From: Rhodocyclaceae bacterium
GTDB taxonomy: Bacteria > Pseudomonadota > Gammaproteobacteria > Burkholderiales > Rhodocyclaceae
Assembly (NCBI GenBank): GCA_023150275.1
Contig: JAKLLG010000002.1
Coordinates: 262,511 to 326,510, forward strand
Length of the DNA: 64,000 bases
Reading direction: 5' to 3'
Both the position numbers and the translations under genes were made by a program. Shown here piece after piece: positions 40,501 to 45,070 of the stretch. The stretch's first letter is position 1. Each line of letters opens with the position of its first letter. The notes beneath the pieces are model-generated. The model made no database searches. It saw only the letters and a program-made list of their open reading frames with translations, and had not been told where the DNA came from.

Positions 40501-43500
40501 CTTCCTGACCAACGATTGCGGCAGCGCCTGCAGTGGGCTGCAGATTCGCTACAACGCGGCGAAGGACAGGCTGGAAGCATCGAAGGATTTCATCGACGCC
40601 TACGCCCAGACAGCCAATGGCAAGGCACACAACACCACGAATCCGGGGATCTATACCGTCATCGCCGATACCAGCAACGTCAGTGCCGGCTACGACGCCT
40701 TCAATCAGCAGTTCTATGTTGACGGAACGCAGGTAAAGGGCGGCTATATCCAACTCTACGGCCAGATCATGAACACCGCGACCAGCGGCGCGGTGCTGCG
40801 TGCGCTGGATGGCTTCGGTCAGATTGCCATCAACAATGCCACCGGCCTGCCGGTGATCGTCGGCCTGCTCGATGCCGGTGCCGATCCGACCGGGACCGGC
40901 CGCGGCACGCAGGGCATGATCGACATCACCGACGTGCAGGGCGTCATTCCGGGCAGCGGTAGCACGGCTCCGCAGATGATGAGCATCCATTCAGTGATCA
41001 CGCGCAACGGCAGCAACGTCATGCTCGACCAGACCGGCGCCTGGAATGCGGACGGCACCTTCAATGCGGCCTACCGCTGGACTGGCATCGCCGGCGGCCA
41101 GGCCGACAACATGACAAAGCAGACCACCGACAGCCGCAATGCGACCTACAGCCCGCAGACCGGCCTGCGTTATGTGTGGACCACGGCGACCGACAGTTCG
41201 ACGACCTACAACTGGGAGTTCTCTGGTTCGCAGTTCTTCGGCATCAGCGCCCTGCGCACGCAGCCAAGCGGTTCGGTCGTTTCGAAGGATGGTCCGTACT
41301 ACGGCGCATCGAAGCGGCTGGATGACGGCACCTACCTGTCCAGCACATCGAATCACCAGAACTACATCACGCAGTACAACAACACGACCGGAAACGGCGA
41401 TCTCGCCTACTTCAGCGCAAGCGATAAGTCGCAGAACAAGGTTCAGAAAGATCAGACCTACCAGACCGGTGATTACTGGACGAAGACCGCCGAGTGGAGC
41501 AACTGCAACTGGTGGACCCTGTGCATCGCGCAGGACTATCACACCACCTGGACCGAGCTGATTCCGAACACCACGGTGTCGACCTACTCGCTGAAGGCGG
41601 ATCACCCGATCGCCATCCAGTTTGGCGGCGTCGATACCGGCAGCGTGTCGATCAACTCCAAGTCGAACGTGATCCTCACCGGCGCAATCAACAACCGCAG
41701 CGGCACGACGACGATTACCGCGGGTGTCGATACGGGCAGCCGGCCGGAGCTCGCGCGCGCCGGCCAGTCGATCGTTCAGGCCAGCGACAGCGCGCTGATC
41801 GCGACCAAGGATCTGGTCCTCAAGGCAAGCGGCAGTGTCGGCGGGACGCTCGATCCCCTGGTCGATGCGAAGTCGGTCCGTGCCGCGATCGGCGGCACGC
41901 TCGATGCCTCCGCTGCGGCAGGCGACGTGCGCGTGAAGCAGACGCTGGGCGATCTCAAGGTCGGCGTTGTCACGGCGGACGGTGATGCCGCCGCACTCAG
42001 CGGGCGTGTCTATCTGGAGTCCGACGGCAACATCGTCGCGGCAGGCGGCAGCAGCCTGATTCAGGGCGATCGCGTCGAACTCGTTTCCGAGCACGGCAAC
42101 ATCGGTTCGATCGCGGCACCGCTTGCGGTCAATGTCGGCTATACCGACGACGACATGACGCGCGTCTACTACGGACTCAAGGCATCGGCGTACGGCGATA
42201 TCGGTATCAGCGGAAATGCGTGGGCGGGCAATGCCGACGGCAGTCTGCTCCTCGATACCGTGGTGTCGAACACCGGCGACGTCAAGCTTGTCTCGGCAGG
42301 GCGCATCATCGACAACAACCCGATCGAATCCGTCGATCGCCGCACCTGGTCCGCGCTGGTCGACTACTGGGATTCGCTGGCACTGCGCAAGGGCTCGGAC
42401 GAGAACCAGGCCAAGCAGGAGCAGGCTATCAGGGCGTTCCAGTATGGCCGGACGGCCGACTACCAGCTGTACTGGCAGATCCGCAACCGTCAGGCCAACC
42501 CGGCGGCTTACGATCCCGGCTTCACGTTTACGGCGACAGTTGCCGAACGCGCTGCCCTCACGGCCTCCGGCATGACGGCAGCCGACATCAGCAAGTACGA
42601 ATCGAACCGGACGGCGCAGTACCACGCACTCAACGCGTCGGTCGGCGGCCTCAATGGCGGCGCTTATGCCGCCGACTACAAGTACGTGGCGACCGCTGAC
42701 GATCTGGGAACGGCGACGAAGACCGGAATCCTCTCGAAGTCGGCGTGGACCGATCGTGAGCTGGCCATCTCGATCAGCCCCGGATTGCTGAAGACGATCA
42801 CCGACACCAATCCGATCGTCAAGAGCGCCAACGTGCATGGCAAGACGGTCACGCTGCAGGCCGGCATCGCCGTCGGCGAGACCTCGTCGACGATGAGCAT
42901 TCCGACGAACATCGATCCGAGCGCACTGTCGCCGGAAGAAAAGGTGGCGCTGGCCTCCGCCGAGCGCTCGGATTTCGACATCACCGATGCGCTGATCACC
43001 GTCAAGCAGCGGCGCCCGCTCAACTTCGATGCCGATACTGCGCTCAACGTGAATGTGTCTCCGGCGAGTTCGGGGCATGCCGACAACGGCATGGCCTTCC
43101 TTGCGTCGCAGGGGGATGCCTACCTCGGCATCATCGATGTCCCGGGCGAGACGCGCGTCAAGGTGCAAGGCTCGATCGTCAATGCAACCGCCAATGGCAA
43201 TCCGCTGCCGACCGGCGAAATCTCGCTGGTGCAGACCGGTGGCCTCGTCCTTGAAGCAGCCGACGGCGGCATTGGCTACATTCCCGAGCATGGCACGACA
43301 CCGGCCGTCTCGCAGCCGATGCATACCAGCCTGCGGGCAGGGGCGGTGCTGACGGCGCGCGCAACAAGTGACGTCGATATCGTCGACAGCGGCGACATGA
43401 ACGTCGATACCGTCTATTCGCGCAGCAACGCAAAGCTGACGGCCGATGGGTCGATCAATGATGCGTTCGCCGATGCCGAGCTGAACGTGCTGGCCAACAA

Positions 43501-45070
43501 CATCACGCTGACCGCAACGAACGGTGCCATCGGTTCCGCGACGAATCCGTTCGACGTCGGCGTGCAGCTGGTGTCGGACGATGCCACAGGTCGTACCAAC
43601 CTCGGTCGCATCGCCGCTTCCTCGGGCGCCGGCGAAGGCATCTTCCTGCATGGCCCGGAAGGTTGGAACTTCAACATCGGCAGCGTCATTTCCGGCGATG
43701 CCGTCGGTCTTTCGTCCGACAAGGGCATGCTGATCGACGGTCTGGTGAGCGGTTCCGGCCCCTTCAGCCTGACTGCCGGCGAAACCATGACCTTGACGCC
43801 GTGGGCGTATGTGCATGCCACCACCCTGGGTCTTACCCTGAAGGCGAAATCGCTGGTGATGCAGGACGCGCAGCACATGCTCGACAACGGCGAAACGCTC
43901 GATCCGAAGTATGTTGCCGGCACCGATGCCGCACACATGAAGGTCGATATCGGCACCATCGATATCGAGACTGACGGCGATGCGCTGATTACGGGCATCG
44001 AGACCGGCAATGGCACCGCCAGCGCGATCCGTGTCGTCAGTACGGCGGGTCACATCCTCGACAACGGCGACACGCGCCTCGACATCATTGCCGATACGCC
44101 GCCGGCAGCGCAGCTGACGATCTCGGCACCACTCGGCGTCGGTGCCAACCCGCTGGATGTCCGCCTGCTCAACCTGCAGGCAGATTCCAGTGCCGGCGTC
44201 ATCGATCTGGCAGTCCAGAATTCGGTCAACATCCTTGCCGTGACCGCTGCCGATCGCGTGCTGATTACCGCCGGCGGCGACGTCACCGGAAACTCGGTGA
44301 CGAGCACCGGCGCGGCGAGCGGCACCGATCCGTCGAATCCGGCAACCGGCGTGACGATCACCTCGTCCACCGGCTACGTCGATCTGGACAGCGTTTCCAG
44401 TGCGCAGGGCGTCGATATCGCGGCGCCGGTTTCGGTGACGGTGGATCAGATCACGGTCGGCACCACGCTCGAACTGGCGAGCAACCAGATCACCGCCAGC
44501 GTTACCGGCACCGGCAGCGGTGAACATGGCGGATCGATTGGTGGCTACGGCGGCGGCTCCGCTTCCAGCGTGAACCTTGACCTGACCTCGCCGACCGGCT
44601 TCCACTTTGCCTCCTTCTCGACGGTGAATGGCCTGGTCAACATCGGGCAGGGCGAGTTCTGGTCCGACAGTACCGATATCGGACAACGGCTGATCATGAG
44701 CAATCCGCAGACCGATCTGCTCGTCGATCAGACGACGTGGGCGCCGCAGGGCTACGACGTGCAGCTATATACTGGCGGCTCGCCGTTCAGTCTCGGTCTG
44801 GTCAGCAACCACGTCTATACCGATGCGCTGGTGGTGTTTCGCGATCCGGCCCACGAAGTGATTTCGGGCAATGGCAACAACACCAGTGCGCTGGAAGTCG
44901 CCAACGACGCCTTCCGCGACAATCGGGTCGATCCGGATGCGGCGCTGTCGAATGAGGCGTTCGTGGGAGAAGAGGGTGAAATCGTCCGTTACGAGATACC
45001 GGCGGTTTCCTTGAATGAAGACAACAATGAGGCGTGCCCCGAGGGTAGCCAGAACTGCGAAGCAAAATGA
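22538..45070 (+). CDS. Giant two-partner-secretion adhesin (TpsA), leukotoxin-LktA-like, 7,510 aa
   Basis: Predicted surface or secreted fibre exported by the TpsB encoded directly downstream. The N-terminus MNHIYRLIWNADFSRWLVV is an extended signal peptide region (ESPR), with the hydrophobic core TALCYLLALQQVMVPTLAAA at residues 62-81. The TPS (haemagglutination activity) domain follows: NAFNSFSTFNVGQG (112-125), LFLPNG (130-135) and ANPHGFLISSSG (169-180), the NPHG replacing the usual NPNG. LIDPWNIVVS follows near residue 406. From about residue 651 to 5210 there are some 65 beta-type repeats (core T-x-A-x-I-G-D). An alpha-helical region spans about 5400-5680, and further beta-rich sequence runs to the end. 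The C-terminus carries a Cys pair (7500, 7507). The SD is AGGGGAG, 7 bases before the ATG. The last four bases overlap tpsB (ATGA). Confidence 0.93.
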   Translation: MNHIYRLIWNADFSRWLVVPEIAKRHGKPGSVARVAAHHGVGALFGFLRRVPETPPPWRWKTALCYLLALQQVMVPTLAAAQGIVADGRTQTTVSTAGAITNVTTGTVRGNNAFNSFSTFNVGQGHTANLFLPNGTLNLINLVRDQRTTIAGILNSIKDGKIGGNVYFANPHGFLISSSGVVNVGSLSLSTPTQGFVDNFFVAPGNPDDASVASLLAGTAPRNSSGLISVQGQINAIDGIALSAGAINVGGTLYAGARFIGSAPEFTDVVNANGLASASNVVVKEGRIEIVADGDVTVSGTIATPGGSGVRGGDVSIRAGGNVDLQSGALIAAHGNGENSAGGTVNIWADSDAVARRGALVDASAGTSGDGGAVEFSAKQTVELAGGEFRADGMGGGKAGSVLIDPWNIVVSDDILRSTGGYGALPGGVSTAGANLTLLADNEITVNENITISTRSVAGATAADHDTGASTANSGNLTLEAGSISLKAGSKLLAGADSGYAGGDVLLKATRSWTGEAKVSVDNATITGRNVALTANATYNDSILTSWLPVVVPVTVATIDVNAGTIKASGTLDLGATSLIDVNSTGLSPIGVITAVSAATVDVHGTSVLTAGGDTKLAATSTVTSKATPGGPNPTTLPGDAGVAINVVVSTAKAHIGDNSAVTVSGGKLDLSAKNTVAATTKADATAGGAVAVGGTLALSEITSVTQAVIDGSATTSSTALTVGAESTSTVTTSAKAASKGAKKQTAAEKTAAPSKTEESLAKYKDQATTADGSVDVAAAVAIANVNNITLADVASTGTQTATGAATVSSKAGTSSTVSADGSSASGAIGVGAAVGVNIGVLVNQARVADNASVSSNGLTVGAVMPTADGKNKFETSATSGAGASNVGVAGALATNVLVNTNIASIEGNADGNGSIATVNANGGNVLVESKNNSESKVTAAASVKPASATEPAAVGVGASVAMNVAVNTTSAEIGDGAAVNNANDLDLKAKATHALTTTATGGASGADVSVTPVAAITVAANTTTARLGTGNLLDLDGAFASSAEQTSTTTSTATGQTQGNNVAVGASIALNSATDTVLAEIDRSVTATGDVAVDAKSDATSSAVSTASVSGGEKAAASGEPPANPDGSAGKSVDEKVAAQGDAAKAAGKKTAEKSATAGSPTDAGLAAAAAAAASSSDPDAATAQKSVQAAKTNSPAAAGAAVAGASNDSKTKVEQTKEAPKSEDNTESGGVAVAAAVGVNVGIATTTASVAKGRTITSSGGALKVTSSNETDSTATADGSQVDPGNTSVGVGAAVALNAGISTNVAVVGDDAVVNTEGLTISAVNVSGQSSDSKATAKSGAGAGDVGVAGSLAANVAINTTVASLEGDALVGGNGTGATVDAGTGDILIEAGNKTTATVISGADVKGTDDTAKVGVGASIGVNVGVNTTAAEVGDKAVLTAGKDLGLNATGNHVLSTEVTGGAAGASVAVTPLVAATVAVNTTTARLGEAKKDGFGNDIGIGITGKYSSTADHTGSATTKATGQTKGSNVAVGASIGLTVATDTVLAEVERDISAADGVDVSARSKATSATTATASVAGGEKAKDDGSAPGGADQSVDKKVETQQNKATAAGQKTAAKAPATTTPAAGKSASDKLQDNKDAQPTPKTEDNTESGGVAVAAAVGVNVGVATTVAKVGKGKRIASTNGALKVTSTNQTDTSATADGSQIDSGKTSVGVGAAVALNAGILTNVASVGENAEVNTVGLTISAKNAAGEKSDSTAKATSGAGAGDVGVAGSLAANVVVNTTVAALEGDSTSDVDSKGAVVNAHNGDILIEAANETTSTVTSGADVKGTDAAAKVGVGASIGVNVAVNTIVAEAGDNSEITNGKNFGLNAKADHTLKTDVTGGAAGAKVAVTPLAAVTVAVNTTSARLGDSPVETTLSGKYSSMVDHTASATTTATGQTAGSSVAVGVSLGLTSAVDTVTADVERDINATAGVEVNAKSTAKSSTSATASVSGGDKATDDGSAPATGGGSGSGETVDDKVAGQQDKATAAGKKTAAKAPATTPAAGSTASDKLDTNKQTPPKGETSEGGVSVAAAVGVNVGVATTTARVGKGKRITSSAGELKVASANQTDTSASADGSQVDSAKSTNVGVGAAVALNVGVATTTAVVADEADVSTKGLTISATNISGQTSDSSATAKSGAGAGNVGVAGSLAINSATNTTVALLEGNTDSDASVAKVDANDGAVLIEAKNETTSKVTVSADVKGTDDKAKVGVGASVGVNVGVNTTVAEVADGTQLTDAASVALNAKTIHSMTTDVTGGAAGAKVSITPVVAATIAVNTTTARLGEGATELDVAGAYSSSADQTSVIKTKATGQAQGDVAVGASLGATISVDNVAATVERNLDAGNGLALAAKSDTSLTTEVKAGAKGAKAAKKDAAGNETPEAGTTVDEQKKTQLDFAKGRNSAASSVSTDTPADKKLEAKTPDTTEQAPGTDKPTNAPSNEKQGKKVSVAAAIGATVAYNEAKAGIKAGKTVGAGTGKLKVAAESDTNYRTLATGEAVSDDVGVAAAVALTGTYNKTQATIGSGVKVDDAGDVEVSAISRQNRATDFQKTMSAEAVSGAGGGEVAVAGSLAVVGNWNETRATIDEGATIGADGAPVGDVTVKADETSKVAAQARAGALSTGEKSKAGVGASFAVLLSYNQNTAAVGYDANRNGSYAPTSIHADSLSVTATKNRVWFLVPTLADAKNFVVNDIKNLNFDFLDPSTYLGSNNYYTEAVAGAAAKGNAAVAGAFAVNVFGNTTEAYLGNSVNVTASGKQPAGEQLGVEVAAHSDTQAISFVGGVAGAKKAGVGLAATSIVNLDQTRATIGEDAVVKSNADGAGVEVSAYARQDIANVGVAGGLASEGAAVAGVLGAIVSLAKTEAKIGEDAEVKSRGDIDVEATSDVTAVMVAGGLSGGKNAGVGASIGANVLANETRAEIGDNAEVTAKNNLKVAVDADEVAVTAIVAAAVAEKAAVSGAFSTNVIVGDTVAVVGQGAQLNTDAIYNGSAQNVAITARDDTVVVGITGGGAGGGKAGVGAALDTTVLVKTVKAYIEDDAGGLNLAQVNADRNVQIDAGATETITSVSMGFAGAGNVGVGGAVSIVVNKNDVQAGIGKSAKVDSDGNVLINAQDDVVAVLTAGAGAGGGDAGVGASLAVATLLGSSKAYVGDNAEVSARGNAAAATVYSGETVFSDTENSPGAFLAKKTEEAKGLSVTAYNREDLVTTVIGGAGGGTAGVAATISANVIASTTEASIGQNAKINETNTAASADQQVRVKAVDETLLIDSALAAAGGGTAGVGGSGNVGVIVKSTTAKVGKGADIKVKKAFELTAASSDVAVAPTVGIAGGGTAGVGGALAAVGVANTTQAYVEDGTSATDRAKIAVSGGNLEVSADEFSSAWITVGTGAGGGTAGVGGALAVGVNASTTKARIGDYTETDASGTTSVTANSTENVNSIAIAGGGGGAAGVVGSVSLDVVISKTEAGIGEYAKVNQSAAITSADQSVDVSATDRVISVAAAGSGAGGGAAGVGGSLAVTVALNTTSAYIDDNATVSAAKDVSVNASSEKYVNSATFAGTGGGAAGVAGGVSILAVGSLFDGDAKSGLQSTDADGNSTTTQARADQSTGASQVGGALGNSKQSTETKALLDSKSDKLAVSKSMSDTADVPLKNTQAFIGYGAKVKAGNDVAVTAKDSTVAINANGAGAGGGAAGVAGSLGVTLLHDSAEAFVANQAKVDAGRKLSVKAETSETVVNVGVTGYGGGAAGVGGSAAVNVVTSNTSAYIGDADINQENTSTERSVEVEADSNSNLIAVAGSGGGAGAAAVGGVLNVNTLAKKTTAFIGEGASVEADQNVIVDASSAQNIISAGISIQGAGAAAVGGAATVNVVANTTEAFIGSARDDASKTAATVDSDGNVVVAAADDTLMIAVAASGTGAGAAAFGGVASANVISSQTRAYVGDSAVVNARGNAAGTSVATGAIDNSTVGATPSLPSGVSGEVDADRDGTKDGDISNGASFTLATGGSSTGINPSSIKDSSGNSVGSALGGMGKKGTETVTGLSVTATGNEKIITASMGIAGAGAAAGTGAAAADVVASTTEASIGNGAQINQSGTVNGNSDVRVRAADNSFVVMVAGTVAGAGIAGVSGSANTAVIAKNTHATIGDADIKAGDVIVAAAAKEDAYIIDANVSFGAAAGVGAAAGVAVVTNDTGAGIAAGATLDALGGIAVKAEQDTALDIYSVAGSAGALGLAGAFSIGVIDNTTKAYVEDGTAVKAATLDAGGATEVSARSSEKITTGTATAAGGAAGLAGAVGVKVVTSETTAEIGDYAQVNQTRRGGAAQDVKVGASDSVTLGGGGGSGAVGALYGAGATAEVNVVRNTTTASIGDHAKVRADNDIGVTADSAKDVTDKAFAIAGGGYAGVAGAVALAFVGASIESNGDAKSGIGDGATAAEADKRMKANDVALKLGDDAGNNEHVKGAKNEIDTRGSALGVASELNDASTTSRDKTQAYVGHNSELTSGHRIDVTATDKTQIDLKTAGAGFGIGGIGAAIGIGITKSTTEAFIDHSTIVDAVSDVRVAATSTNVDGDGSTVTSAAGAGGVVGVSAAIAVLDDTSTTRAYVGHDAQIERAAIFSVEASTARKAGTTTVGAAAGGISVGGAVAHTRFDGTTEAYLGSDARIGKTSGKQVGYVNVDASDGSTGKATATAGSAGIYSGAGADATADVKSELTAYIGSGADIEAQEDVDVSATATPGAEARSVGVSAGAAAVGVSVAQASVTSNIRASVDADGTIDAKNVTVTARNDLPGSGYTAKSDAVAAAGGLIGANGSVSEASFSGSTNAYIDAGSTITGNTAITAETNTRQRADATGFVVGGYVALGANFAKATSQTGTHAHTGNNVSTSGGDVSIIADGQDDNSAGAIAGSGGMIAGSAASVTTSSTSETDAKTGSGDASHILGAEDFVLRASHRTLFNGEVDSVNASLAGASGALATHTVGSTVEAALGSGARVTANTVDIDAGNTVRKDWLRGAASGDGADWNIRSGSGGVIDAPAGKAESHVVLATTAEVGDNAIVHVIAPVGGDGSFAMDASNTIVGHEKSKLDSGGAIAIANSAAYFHVDSADTTASVGSGAKITNDQGNIAVGTHADVDLDVRSAADTYGLAGAPMGHAHAKYKGTHSVSVGSGAELLADDGTIALTAGQSSAGTGSVIKANSAVNLWNKTAIPINSTPDAQSIVENNATLDVLGATTKVMASGDISLAADRTGVSVYAHGIGKDIYREAASKIASGISNLFGGGDVSFDITGGTSSSTGSSTARVDGTVMTGIHRTASLTLDYELDCTAANCRDPSTGLVQWKLKPSKTDNVSYTINPAVGIGDAILARIEKLTDLLEAYAADPVAAGAYQSEIAFLEHQLIALGIGHIDTATGKITYSTTFNNPSPRQTIEKAVVSNVSNALVQQTAVTGDPANAATANVVGGVVSDYSSVSSRNGSIDTNLKSLTGYSASDATYLALLGRIADAADLTNASMADSIPALKAANQTLQTNIAGYSTRINELASKTTRTAADNAEMTAKSLQIRDWMSTMAANDESLAQKTATLSTTLTTIAGHQASLRDAWATKPADSTAKASITTAIGNNASNITSIANAGTTLSSAYDTYFDPTPAPAIPGAVVTPTFTQLAGDLYSQLALTGTAALSDTAASGPIANFVKVNDITVGLGSIRVKADNLVGTGSLEAPGNAQITIRNYSPNFLTLGKLTIDSASGGMVTLNEVLVNGNADINRVNASKSGASFSNILTKDTEGAAPPAILVESHYNPNANPAPSVPAPAPNIELAGDISNPRGSVTVTSKAGSIYVDGKIHAATVNVKADNGDFVQSYVNGFNAIAGDPAENAQGGGSQPVGDGIVANGDVFISARYLNINGLVQSGQVNFHLDLPDSSALKVTATADQFGLTTAQKTLIENARKTNTDLFLTNDCGSACSGLQIRYNAAKDRLEASKDFIDAYAQTANGKAHNTTNPGIYTVIADTSNVSAGYDAFNQQFYVDGTQVKGGYIQLYGQIMNTATSGAVLRALDGFGQIAINNATGLPVIVGLLDAGADPTGTGRGTQGMIDITDVQGVIPGSGSTAPQMMSIHSVITRNGSNVMLDQTGAWNADGTFNAAYRWTGIAGGQADNMTKQTTDSRNATYSPQTGLRYVWTTATDSSTTYNWEFSGSQFFGISALRTQPSGSVVSKDGPYYGASKRLDDGTYLSSTSNHQNYITQYNNTTGNGDLAYFSASDKSQNKVQKDQTYQTGDYWTKTAEWSNCNWWTLCIAQDYHTTWTELIPNTTVSTYSLKADHPIAIQFGGVDTGSVSINSKSNVILTGAINNRSGTTTITAGVDTGSRPELARAGQSIVQASDSALIATKDLVLKASGSVGGTLDPLVDAKSVRAAIGGTLDASAAAGDVRVKQTLGDLKVGVVTADGDAAALSGRVYLESDGNIVAAGGSSLIQGDRVELVSEHGNIGSIAAPLAVNVGYTDDDMTRVYYGLKASAYGDIGISGNAWAGNADGSLLLDTVVSNTGDVKLVSAGRIIDNNPIESVDRRTWSALVDYWDSLALRKGSDENQAKQEQAIRAFQYGRTADYQLYWQIRNRQANPAAYDPGFTFTATVAERAALTASGMTAADISKYESNRTAQYHALNASVGGLNGGAYAADYKYVATADDLGTATKTGILSKSAWTDRELAISISPGLLKTITDTNPIVKSANVHGKTVTLQAGIAVGETSSTMSIPTNIDPSALSPEEKVALASAERSDFDITDALITVKQRRPLNFDADTALNVNVSPASSGHADNGMAFLASQGDAYLGIIDVPGETRVKVQGSIVNATANGNPLPTGEISLVQTGGLVLEAADGGIGYIPEHGTTPAVSQPMHTSLRAGAVLTARATSDVDIVDSGDMNVDTVYSRSNAKLTADGSINDAFADAELNVLANNITLTATNGAIGSATNPFDVGVQLVSDDATGRTNLGRIAASSGAGEGIFLHGPEGWNFNIGSVISGDAVGLSSDKGMLIDGLVSGSGPFSLTAGETMTLTPWAYVHATTLGLTLKAKSLVMQDAQHMLDNGETLDPKYVAGTDAAHMKVDIGTIDIETDGDALITGIETGNGTASAIRVVSTAGHILDNGDTRLDIIADTPPAAQLTISAPLGVGANPLDVRLLNLQADSSAGVIDLAVQNSVNILAVTAADRVLITAGGDVTGNSVTSTGAASGTDPSNPATGVTITSSTGYVDLDSVSSAQGVDIAAPVSVTVDQITVGTTLELASNQITASVTGTGSGEHGGSIGGYGGGSASSVNLDLTSPTGFHFASFSTVNGLVNIGQGEFWSDSTDIGQRLIMSNPQTDLLVDQTTWAPQGYDVQLYTGGSPFSLGLVSNHVYTDALVVFRDPAHEVISGNGNNTSALEVANDAFRDNRVDPDAALSNEAFVGEEGEIVRYEIPAVSLNEDNNEACPEGSQNCEAK
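24490..38150 (+). repeat. About 65 degenerate ~54-75-residue beta repeats in the adhesin
   Basis: Counted by eye. Each unit has AGVGGSxxVxVxxNTTxAxIGDxAxV, then a DxxVxAxSxxxxxxxxxGxGGGxAGVGG stretch. Typical cores are NTTSAEIGDGAAV, STTEASIGQNAKI, KTEAGIGEYAKV and TTEAYLGSDARI. Spacing is mostly 54-75 residues, averaging about 68. The pattern resembles the tandem repeats of Fusobacterium leukotoxin LktA-type adhesins (from memory). The units are diverged at DNA level, so they should be fairly stable against recombination. They probably stack as a right-handed beta-helix. Confidence 0.85.
24850..30018 (+). repeat. Four large tandem blocks of 1.25-1.38 kb with Lys/Ala-rich linkers
   Basis: Blocks start near 24850, 26228, 27503 and 28757, and the next would start near 30019. 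Blocks 2-4 open with GGVAVAAAVGVNVG or GGVSVAAAVGVNVG. All share VGVAGSLAxN, ILIEAxNxTTxxV, VGVGAS, TGGAAGAxVxVTP, NTTTARLG and TATGQT in the same order. Each block ends in a low-complexity linker of about 70-120 residues rich in Lys, Ala, Asp and Pro (for example KKVETQQNKATAAGQKTAAK). Another such linker precedes block 1 (near 24740-24850). Confidence 0.85.

Noticed and set aside
22538-45070. Adhesin as a chimeric assembly of several genes
   Set aside because: It has one secretion module at the start, one C-terminus coupled to TpsB, continuous style of repeats and no internal RBS or stop. Only repeat-copy number could be affected by assembly.
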